Source: Nitrospiria bacterium (GTDB lineage: Bacteria; Nitrospirota; CAKKRA01; 9FT-COMBO-42-15). From it: a DNA stretch of 22,272 bases. A program made the translations under genes and the position numbers. Positions within the stretch are counted from its first letter, which is position 1. The number at the start of each line of letters is the position of its first letter. The stretch lies in contig CAKKRA010000025.1 of the NCBI GenBank assembly GCA_919902475.1, forward strand, positions 1 through 22,272, given 5' to 3'. This document shows, piece by piece, positions 16,071 through 22,272 of this stretch. The notes below the pieces were generated by a model, which was given only the letters and a program-made list of their open reading frames with translations, was not told where the DNA came from and did not search any database.

Positions 16071-17150
16071 ATGAAGAGGATTGTAATTGCAGGCGGCGGC
16101 ACCGGCGGGCATCTTTATCCTGGAATTGCAGTAGCAAAAGAGTTTCAGAAAAGATATAAAGATATTGAGATACTCTTTGTCGGCACAGCAAGAGGCATAG
16201 AGTATAGGGTTCTTCCAAAAGAGGGCTATAGATTGGAAACCATAAGAATAGCAGGTTTTATCGGCAAAGGGCTTTTGAAAAAAATAGCAACGTTCTTTAT
16301 GATACCTTTTAGCATAATAGATTCATTCAGGATACTAAACAGGTTTAAGCCGCAATGCGTGATAGGCGTTGGAGGCTATGCATCAGGGCCGGTTGTCTTA
16401 TCAGCAGCTATTATGAGGATACCAAATGTGATATTAGAAGAGAATGTCATACCAGGCGCAACAAACAGGCTACTTTCATATTTTACAAGAAAGGTTGCTG
16501 TTGCATTTGAAGATACAAAGAGATTCCTGAGAAAGGGCGCGGATGTTGTGGTTGTTGGAAATCCTATTCGCGAGGAGATATATAAAAGGGGCAGTCAAAA
16601 ATCAGATAGATTTACATTGTTGATATTCGGCGGAAGCCTCGGCGCGCATACAATAAATATGAAGATGGTTGAGGCTATTGATCATTTAAAAGAGATTAAG
16701 GAGAAAATCAGGATTATACATCAGACAGGAGAGGCTGATTACAGCCTTGTAAAAGATGCCTATAATAAGGCAGCTCTTAATGCTGACGTAATGCCTTTTA
16801 TATATGACATGGGAACAGCGTATGCTAATGCAGATTTGGTTGTCTCCCGTGCAGGCGCAACTACTGTGGCAGAGCTTACAGCCTGCGGGAAGGCGGCTAT
16901 ATTAATTCCATTTCCCTTTGCAGCGCACAATCATCAGGAGATGAATGCAAAGGCCATGTCAGAGGCTGGCGCAGGAGAGATGGTGCTTAATAAGGATTTA
17001 AACGGTAAGATTTTGTCAGAGAGGATTATCTATTTTTTAAATAACAGACAAAAGATAGAGGAGATGGAGAAAAAGAGCATGGCTCTTGGAAAGAGGGATG
17101 CTGCATCCAAGATGGCAGACCTGTGCGAGGGATTGGTTTCTTATGTTTAA
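16071..17150 (+). CDS. murG: MurG, UDP-GlcNAc:lipid I GlcNAc transferase
   Basis: 359 residues, GT-B fold family GT28. It adds GlcNAc to lipid I to make lipid II at the inner membrane face. The glycine loop GGGTGGHLYPG is at 8-18. The second-domain FGGSLGA and the donor-binding SRAGATTVAEL followed by GKAAILIPFPFAAHNHQ are present. It starts 12 bases after ftsW behind a purine-rich site (GTGAGG), and its end overlaps the start of murC by eight bases. Confidence 0.97.
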   Translation: MKRIVIAGGGTGGHLYPGIAVAKEFQKRYKDIEILFVGTARGIEYRVLPKEGYRLETIRIAGFIGKGLLKKIATFFMIPFSIIDSFRILNRFKPQCVIGVGGYASGPVVLSAAIMRIPNVILEENVIPGATNRLLSYFTRKVAVAFEDTKRFLRKGADVVVVGNPIREEIYKRGSQKSDRFTLLIFGGSLGAHTINMKMVEAIDHLKEIKEKIRIIHQTGEADYSLVKDAYNKAALNADVMPFIYDMGTAYANADLVVSRAGATTVAELTACGKAAILIPFPFAAHNHQEMNAKAMSEAGAGEMVLNKDLNGKILSERIIYFLNNRQKIEEMEKKSMALGKRDAASKMADLCEGLVSYV

Positions 17151-18519
17151 AAAGATAAAACATATTCACTTTGTAGGCATCGGCGGCATCGGCATGAGCG
17201 GCATTGCAGAGGTTTTGCTAAATCTTGGGTATAAGGTGAGCGGCTCTGATATGAACCTATCAGATACAACAAAACACCTTCAAGATTCCGGCGCTTTTAT
17301 ATATAAAGGCCATGCAGCATCTAATATAGAAGGCGCTGATGTTGTGGTTATTTCATCAGCAGTATCGCAGGAAAATGAAGAGGTGAAGGCTGCAAAGAAA
17401 CTTCTTATCCCCGTCATCCCAAGGGCAGAGATGCTTGCAGAGCTGATGAGGCTGAAATACGGTATTGCAGTGGCAGGCGCGCATGGAAAGACAACAACAA
17501 CATCTATTATTGCAACTGTCCTTGTCCGCGGCAATATAGATCCGACAGTTGTCATAGGAGGAAAGCTGAACAGCTTTGGCACAAATGCAAAGCTCGGTCA
17601 GGGGGACTTTCTTGTTGCAGAGGCAGATGAGAGCGACGGTTCATTCTTGAAACTATCGCCTACTATTGCTGTTGTAACAACCATTGATGAGGAGCATCTT
17701 GATTATTACAAAAACCTTGATGCAATAAAAAAGGCTTTTTTGAGTTTTATTAATAAGGTGCCATTCTACGGCCTTGCTGTTTTGTGCCTTGATGATAAAA
17801 ATATTCAGGATATCATCCCGTCAGTAGAGAAAAGGTATGTTACATATGGGTTCAGCGCTCAGGCGGATTTTGCTGCAAAGGATATTGAGCTAAAGGGCTT
17901 TGAATCAAGCTTCAAGGTAATTAACAGGGGCAAGGAATTGGGAAGATTTAAACTAAATATGCCGGGTCTTCATAATGTTTACAATGCCCTTTCTGCTGTT
18001 GCAGTGGGGCTTGAGCTTGAGATTGATATAGATGCGATTAAAAAGGCATTCGCAGAGTTCAGCGGTGTCCAGAGAAGATTTCAGGTAAAGGGTGAAATAA
18101 ACGACGTTATGGTTGTGGATGACTACGGCCACCACCCTACAGAGATAAAGGCAACGTTAGCTGCGGCAAAGTCAGGATGGGATAAGAGGACGATTGTAAT
18201 ATTCCAGCCGCACCGCTATACGAGGACAAAGGACTTGATGAAGGATTTTGCAACCGCATTTTATCAGGCAGATGTATTGATATTAACAGATATATATGCA
18301 GCAGGTGAAACTCCAATTGAGGGTGTAACAGGCGAGAGATTATATGAAACAATAAAAGGGCATGGACATAAGGAGGTGATGTTCATCAAAAACAAGAATG
18401 AAATCCCTGACTATGTTTTTAAAATGCTTAAGAAGGATGATATTGTTATTACACTGGGCGCAGGGGATGTCTATAAGATTGGCGGTGAAATAGTTGAAAG
18501 AATGCGGGGACAGAAATAA
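17143..18519 (+). CDS. murC: UDP-MurNAc:L-Ala ligase MurC
   Basis: 458 residues from ATG 17143, the normal length. It adds L-alanine to UDP-MurNAc, the first peptide step. The N-terminal GIGGIGMSG (12-20) binds the nucleotide sugar, and the ATP loop AHGKTTTT is at 113-120. EADESDGSFL and the C-terminal DDYGHHPTEI segment are MurC-specific. The open frame runs 19 codons further upstream to ATG 17086 inside murG, but the family begins just before the HFVGIGGIGMSG motif, so I use 17143. A GAGG at 17127-17130 is rather distant, and the 8-base overlap suggests coupling to murG. Confidence 0.97.
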   Translation: MFKKIKHIHFVGIGGIGMSGIAEVLLNLGYKVSGSDMNLSDTTKHLQDSGAFIYKGHAASNIEGADVVVISSAVSQENEEVKAAKKLLIPVIPRAEMLAELMRLKYGIAVAGAHGKTTTTSIIATVLVRGNIDPTVVIGGKLNSFGTNAKLGQGDFLVAEADESDGSFLKLSPTIAVVTTIDEEHLDYYKNLDAIKKAFLSFINKVPFYGLAVLCLDDKNIQDIIPSVEKRYVTYGFSAQADFAAKDIELKGFESSFKVINRGKELGRFKLNMPGLHNVYNALSAVAVGLELEIDIDAIKKAFAEFSGVQRRFQVKGEINDVMVVDDYGHHPTEIKATLAAAKSGWDKRTIVIFQPHRYTRTKDLMKDFATAFYQADVLILTDIYAAGETPIEGVTGERLYETIKGHGHKEVMFIKNKNEIPDYVFKMLKKDDIVITLGAGDVYKIGGEIVERMRGQK

Positions 18520-19441
18520 AAATATTAATATAAAGGAGTTTAAAAAAAGATTATCTTCCATTAAAGGGGAGATAAGATACGGAGAGCCTATGAAAAATTA
18601 TACCTCGTTTAAGATTGGCGGTCCTGCGGACATAATGGTGTTTCCTCAGGACCTTCAGGATCTTGCGAACCTCCTTCATATTGCAGATGAGGAGAAGGTC
18701 TCTCTTTTTATACTCGGCAGGGGGACGAACATACTGGTAAAGGACGGAGGGATAAGAGGGATAGTGGTAAACCTCCAGAGATTTGACAAGATTATGATTG
18801 AATCTGAGGATGAAAACGGAGAGGCAGTGGTATTTGCAGAAGCTGGGGTTAATCTTTCAAGGTTATTGAATTTTACAGCTTCGCACGGACTTACAGGCCT
18901 TGAGTTTGCAGCAGGGATTCCAGGCAGTGTGGGCGGCGCCGTATTTATGAACGCAGGCTCATTTAACGGCGAGATAAAGGATGTTATCAGGCAGGTTCGG
19001 ATGATGGATTTAAAGGGCAATGTAATAGAGATAGACAGGGAGGATATAAGGTTTGGCTACAGGACAGCAAGGCTTCCAAAGGGCATTATCCTCGGCGGGA
19101 GCTTTGCGCTTCATAAAAATAATAGCAAGAAGATAAAGGATAAGATAACAGCGCTGATAGGCAGTAGAAAAGAGAAGCAGCCTGTTGGCGCTCGATCAGC
19201 AGGCTCTGTGTTTAAAAATCCTGCAAAGGGCTTTGCAGGCGCAATGATTGAATCTGTCGGCTTAAAGGGATACAGGATAGGAGATGCAGAGGTATCAGAA
19301 AAGCACGCAAACTTTATTGTGAATAAAGGCAGGGCAGTTGCAAAGGATGTTATTAAATTAATAAAGGTGGTTAAAGAAAGAGTAAAAAAGGAAAAGGGCG
19401 TGGCTCTTAAGCTGGAAATAAAGGTAGTTGGCAAGGATTAG
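18494..19441 (+). CDS. murB: UDP-N-acetylenolpyruvoylglucosamine reductase
   Basis: 315 residues from TTG 18494. An FAD enzyme that reduces UDP-enolpyruvyl-GlcNAc to UDP-MurNAc, upstream of MurC. Motifs: YTSFKIGGPAD (36-46), LGRGTNILVKDGG (74-86) and GIPGSVGGA (141-149) for FAD binding, GSVFKNP (237-243) with the catalytic Ser238, and SEKHANFIVN. The short form without the E. coli insert fits type II MurB. The start is unsure: TTG 18494 overlaps murC by 26 bases, the only later conventional start (ATG 18590) would cut off a helix usual in the family, and non-canonical codons between them are possible. Confidence 0.95.
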   Translation: MKECGDRNKNINIKEFKKRLSSIKGEIRYGEPMKNYTSFKIGGPADIMVFPQDLQDLANLLHIADEEKVSLFILGRGTNILVKDGGIRGIVVNLQRFDKIMIESEDENGEAVVFAEAGVNLSRLLNFTASHGLTGLEFAAGIPGSVGGAVFMNAGSFNGEIKDVIRQVRMMDLKGNVIEIDREDIRFGYRTARLPKGIILGGSFALHKNNSKKIKDKITALIGSRKEKQPVGARSAGSVFKNPAKGFAGAMIESVGLKGYRIGDAEVSEKHANFIVNKGRAVAKDVIKLIKVVKERVKKEKGVALKLEIKVVGKD

Positions 19442-19449
19442 GAGTGTAT

Positions 19450-19542
19450 GTCATTCCCGCAGTGCTTTTGAGCGGGAATCCACACCTGACAGAAACATTT
19501 AGGGGCAAGGCTGGATTCCTGCTAAATATATGCAGGAATGAC
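19450..19542. repeat. Palindromic REP-like repeat between murB and ddl
   Basis: Two hairpins nested in one larger palindrome. ATTCCCGC (19453-19460) pairs with GCGGGAAT (19472-19479). GATTCCTGC (19514-19522) pairs imperfectly with GCAGGAATG (19532-19540). The outer ends GTCATTCC (19450-19457) and GGAATGAC (19535-19542) are exact complements, and GCGGGAATCCA (19472-19482) matches TGGATTCCTGC (19512-19522) at 10 of 11. The GTCATTCCCGC...GCGGGAATCCA pattern is common as a dispersed repeat in bacterial genomes. It splits the otherwise compact operon and runs up to the ddl start region. Confidence 0.75.
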
Positions 19543-19567
19543 GGAAGATGAAAGGCTTCATATTTTT

Positions 19568-20497
19568 ATGGGTTTAGTAACAGAAAAAAAAATCGGTGTG
19601 CTGATGGGAGGGCTTTCTGCAGAGCGGGAGGTCTCTTTAAAATCAGGAGATGCGATTTTAAAGGCATTGAAGGATATGGGATATAACGCAGCAGGCATTG
19701 ATGTTGGAAGAGACCTTGCAGATGGTCTAAAACAGGAAAAAATTGAGTTTGCCTTTATCGCCTTGCACGGCAGATACGGCGAGGATGGCGCAGTACAAGG
19801 GATGCTTGAAATAATGGGTATACCATACACAGGCTCTGGTATTGCTGCAAGCGCATTAGGGATGAATAAGGTATTTTCAAAAAAGATATTTGAGTTTCAT
19901 AAACTGCCTGTTGGACAGTATATGATTTTAGAGAAAAAGGATTTAAAAGATTGGAAAGGGAAGGATAGCAGTCTTGAATTTCCTGTAGTTGTAAAACCTG
20001 TTTCTGAAGGTTCAAGCGTTGGCGTATCAATTGTCTCTGAAGAAAAAGGGCTGAAGGATGCCTTTGCCCTTGCATTTAAGTACGGCAAAGAGATTCTTAT
20101 AGAGAAATATATCAAAGGCCGTGAGATACAGGTGGGCATACTTGGCAAAAGGCCGCTCGGAGCTATTGAGATTATTCCAAAGAGGCAGTTTTATGATTAT
20201 GAGGCAAAATATACGGCAAATATGTCAGAGCACATATTCCCTGCCCGTCTGCCTGAGCAGGTTTATAATGAAGCTTTAGAACTCGGGCTTAAGGCGCACA
20301 GTGTATTAGGGTGCAAAGGATACAGCAGGGTGGATTTAATAATAGATTCTGACAACAGACCCTTTTTATTAGAAGTAAATACCCTGCCTGGCATGACAAA
20401 TGTGAGCCTGCTTCCTGAGATAGCAAAAGGTGTAGGGATAGATTTTAACAGGCTGGTTGAGATGATATTAATGGAGGCATTAAAAGAGGATAATTGA
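19568..20497 (+). CDS. ddl: D-alanine-D-alanine ligase
   Basis: 309 residues, the usual length of DdlB. An ATP-grasp enzyme joining two D-alanines for MurF. Motifs: MGGLSAEREVSLKSG (13-27) with the substrate-binding Glu, LHGRYGEDG (66-74), KPVSEGSSVGVS (143-154), YDYEAKYT (209-216, the omega-loop region), RVD (254-256) and EVNTLPGMTNVSLLP (269-283) for Mg and substrate. I start at ATG 19568 because the conserved strand follows at once. An in-frame ATG at 19538 would add ten residues encoded by the end of the palindromic repeat. Ribosome binding is weak for both (GAAAGG at 19550-19555). It overlaps ftsQ by one base. Confidence 0.96.
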   Translation: MGLVTEKKIGVLMGGLSAEREVSLKSGDAILKALKDMGYNAAGIDVGRDLADGLKQEKIEFAFIALHGRYGEDGAVQGMLEIMGIPYTGSGIAASALGMNKVFSKKIFEFHKLPVGQYMILEKKDLKDWKGKDSSLEFPVVVKPVSEGSSVGVSIVSEEKGLKDAFALAFKYGKEILIEKYIKGREIQVGILGKRPLGAIEIIPKRQFYDYEAKYTANMSEHIFPARLPEQVYNEALELGLKAHSVLGCKGYSRVDLIIDSDNRPFLLEVNTLPGMTNVSLLPEIAKGVGIDFNRLVEMILMEALKEDN

Positions 20498-21306
20498 TGG
20501 GCTATAAAAATACAGGTGTCAGCACCCATTATTATAAAAAGAATAAGGCAATGACCTCCAAAGAGGAGAAGAGGGGGAGGCTCTACAGGCTTTTCAGGCT
20601 GTTTGCAACCTTTGTGTTTGTAGTTGTCTTTACATATTTGTTGGTTAGAGGATATGACTTTATTACCACTGATAAATATTTCAATGTTAAAAATACGAGA
20701 ATTATCGGGAACAATTTTGTTTCTGATAATGAGTTAATTTCATTAATGGAATTGCCTGAGGGGACTAATATATTTAAGACAGGAATATTTAAGCTGCAGG
20801 AGAGGATGTCATCTCATCCATGGATAAAGGGTGTATTGATAAAAAGGGAGCTTCCGAACAGCCTTTTGATAACCGTTGAAGAGCGGATGCCCATTGCAGT
20901 TGCAGTGTATAAAGGCAGGAACTATCTTATTGACAGCGAAGGTGTTGTGCTTGGAAGGAGAGAGACATTATTAGACAGCAGATATTTTCCAATAATCAGG
21001 GGTGTTGATTTTAAGGGAGTAAGGTTCGGCGAGGAGCAGCCGCCAGAGGCGCTTGTTGAGGCATTGAGATTATTAGATGCTATAAAAAAAAAGAAGGAGC
21101 TGACACTGTTTGAAAATGTAAGTATAGATGTTGAAAGGGAGAGGATAGTTCTGAAATTAGATGACTATGAAATAAATATGGGCATGGGTGATTACGAAAA
21201 AAAACTCTCAAGGTTTGCTGAGATACGCGGAGACATGACTGACAGAGGGATTGCCTCAAAAAAGATAGATATGAGGTTTTTAAATAAGGTGGTAATAAAG
21301 AATTGA
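20497..21306 (+). CDS. ftsQ: Cell division protein FtsQ
   Basis: 269 residues. A basic cytoplasmic tail of about 30 residues precedes one membrane helix (about 33-51), then a POTRA domain (about 60-130, YFNVKNTRIIGNNFVSDNEL through LLITVEER) and the FtsQ beta domain with AVYKGRNYLIDSEGVVL. It links early and late divisome proteins in the periplasm and binds FtsL-FtsB. I choose ATG 20497, which overlaps the ddl stop as TGATG and has GAGGA (20486-20490) six bases upstream. TTG 20494 would be one codon longer. Confidence 0.92.
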   Translation: MGYKNTGVSTHYYKKNKAMTSKEEKRGRLYRLFRLFATFVFVVVFTYLLVRGYDFITTDKYFNVKNTRIIGNNFVSDNELISLMELPEGTNIFKTGIFKLQERMSSHPWIKGVLIKRELPNSLLITVEERMPIAVAVYKGRNYLIDSEGVVLGRRETLLDSRYFPIIRGVDFKGVRFGEEQPPEALVEALRLLDAIKKKKELTLFENVSIDVERERIVLKLDDYEINMGMGDYEKKLSRFAEIRGDMTDRGIASKKIDMRFLNKVVIKN

Positions 21307-21310
21307 GTCA

Positions 21311-21364
21311 AAGTGTCAAAGATTAATAACTCTGGCACGCTAACTCACTGATAATCTGACGCTT
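21311..21364. repeat. Large hairpin between ftsQ and ftsA
   Basis: AAGTGTCAAAGATTA (21311-21325) pairs with TAATCTGACGCTT (21352-21364), all but one position matching apart from a two-base bulge. The whole 78-base gap has no reading frame of note. The hairpin ends six bases before the strong ribosome binding site of ftsA and has no T tract, so it is more likely an mRNA structure or the relic of a palindromic repeat than a terminator. Confidence 0.5.
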
Positions 21365-21384
21365 AGATAAAGGAGGTGAAGGGA

Positions 21385-22272
21385 TTGGCAAAAAAGGAGA
21401 ACATAATAGTTGGGCTTGATGTGGGGACAACAAAGATCTGCGCAGTTGTCGGCGAGGTGGTTGAAGGGAATAAGATTGATATCATAGGCATAGGCACAAG
21501 CCCGTCAAAGGGCCTGAGAAAGGGTGTTGTCACCAATATTGAGAGCACTGTTGAGTCCATAAAAAAGGCGGTTGAAGAGGCTGAGCTTATGGCAGGGGTT
21601 GAGATAAATTCAGTATATGCAGGGATTGCAGGCGGACATATAAAGAGCTTTAACAGCAGGGGCGTTATTGCAATAAAGAATAAAGAGGTTACACATGCTG
21701 ATATAAACAGGGTTATTGATGCGGCAAGGGCAGTTGCAATACCCCTTGACAGGGAGGTGCTTCATGTCATTCCGCAGGAGTTTATTATTGATGAGCAGGA
21801 CGGCATAAAAGAGCCGCTCGGCATGTCAGGAGTAAGGCTTGAGGCAGAGGTTCATATCGTAACAGGCGCAGTTACATCTGCGCAGAATATAATAAAGAGC
21901 GTGAACAGGGCAGGGCTCCATGTGATAGATATAATACTTCAGCCATTGGCGTCAAGCGAGGCTGTGCTGACATCTGATGAAAAGGAGCTTGGTGTTGCAG
22001 TTGTAGATATAGGCGGAGGGACAACAGACATTGCAACATTTGTAAACGGCAGCCTCTGGCATACTGCTGTGCTCGGCATAGGAGGGAATCATCTTACAAA
22101 TGATGTTGCTGTGGGACTCCGCACCCCTGCGAGCGAGGCAGAGAAGATAAAGGTGAAATACGGCTGCGCGCTTACATCAATAGTAAAGGAGGATGAGACC
22201 ATAGAGGTGCCGAGTGTTGGAGGAAGGCCTCCGAGGGTAGTTTCGCGGCAGGTCCTTTCAGAGATAATTGAG
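21385..22272 (+). CDS. ftsA: Cell division protein FtsA (3' end outside the window)
   Basis: 296 codons are present and open to the window edge; full FtsA has roughly 400-420. An actin-like ATPase that tethers FtsZ to the membrane and recruits the later divisome. Actin-family motifs are visible: GLDVGTTKICAVVGE (10-24, phosphate 1), EPLGMSGVRLEAEVHIVTG (143-161, start of the FtsA-specific 1C domain region) and VVDIGGGTTDIATF (206-219, phosphate 2), with LGIGGNHLTNDVA at 230-242. The start is TTG with an excellent AGGAGGTGA (21371-21379) five bases upstream, the strongest ribosome binding site in the cluster. ftsZ would be expected next. Confidence 0.97.
   Translation, partial: MAKKENIIVGLDVGTTKICAVVGEVVEGNKIDIIGIGTSPSKGLRKGVVTNIESTVESIKKAVEEAELMAGVEINSVYAGIAGGHIKSFNSRGVIAIKNKEVTHADINRVIDAARAVAIPLDREVLHVIPQEFIIDEQDGIKEPLGMSGVRLEAEVHIVTGAVTSAQNIIKSVNRAGLHVIDIILQPLASSEAVLTSDEKELGVAVVDIGGGTTDIATFVNGSLWHTAVLGIGGNHLTNDVAVGLRTPASEAEKIKVKYGCALTSIVKEDETIEVPSVGGRPPRVVSRQVLSEIIE

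Noticed and set aside
17086..17142. Upstream extension of murC
   Set aside because: These 19 codons lie inside murG, and MurC proteins begin just before the GIGGIGMSG motif, so ATG 17143 is preferred.
1..22272. CRISPR arrays, rRNA or tRNA genes, prophage or transposase genes
   Set aside because: No regularly spaced repeats, no rRNA or tRNA-like sequence, and no transposase or integrase reading frame were seen.

Overview
The window is a piece of a bacterial chromosome dominated by a complete division and cell wall (dcw) cluster on the + strand. The MurE carries the DNPR signature of meso-diaminopimelate-adding enzymes, so the wall is of the Gram-negative/DAP type. The DNA is AT-leaning, arginine is mostly AGG/AGA, isoleucine is often ATA, and TTG starts are common. 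The UbiA-type prenyltransferase resembles MqnP of the futalosine menaquinone pathway. Together this suits an anaerobic or microaerophilic Gram-negative lineage, for example Nitrospirota or the former Deltaproteobacteria. No marker gene fixes the phylum, so this is inference.

Left edge, about 1-1700, accessory. Two minus-strand genes lie here: a protein with a degenerate phospholipase-D-like C-terminus and an orphan YgiT-type zinc-finger protein. They are separated and bordered by long imperfect palindromes whose ends match or nearly match integron core sites (RYYYAAC / GTTRRRY). A TTGACA-17-TAGTAT promoter points into them, and no integrase is visible. This looks like a small integrase-less run of gene cassettes and is the least ordinary part of the window.

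Housekeeping, about 1705-5333. A UbiA-family prenyltransferase is followed by metK and ahcY, which make S-adenosylmethionine and clear S-adenosylhomocysteine. A 126-bp palindromic repeat sits between metK and ahcY. A perfect GC-rich hairpin closes ahcY. A small minus-strand gene (5389-5702) that ORF finding misses is broken by an apparent one-base deletion.

dcw cluster, 5855 to the right edge. A sigma70-type promoter and a three-repeat MraZ operator lead into mraZ-rsmH-ftsL-ftsI-murE-murF-mraY-murD-ftsW-murG-murC-murB-ddl-ftsQ-ftsA, with ftsA cut by the window end. Most junctions overlap or abut, which implies translational coupling in one long operon. The products run the cytoplasmic muropeptide pathway (MurB, C, D, E, F and Ddl), the lipid steps (MraY, MurG) and the septal machinery (FtsL, I, W, Q, A). 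MraZ and RsmH stand at the head. Three junctions are looser: mraY-murD (purine-rich spacer), murB-ddl (a palindromic repeat) and ftsQ-ftsA (a large hairpin before a strong ribosome binding site). The cluster is conventional in content; the novelty is in the intergenic elements and the left edge.
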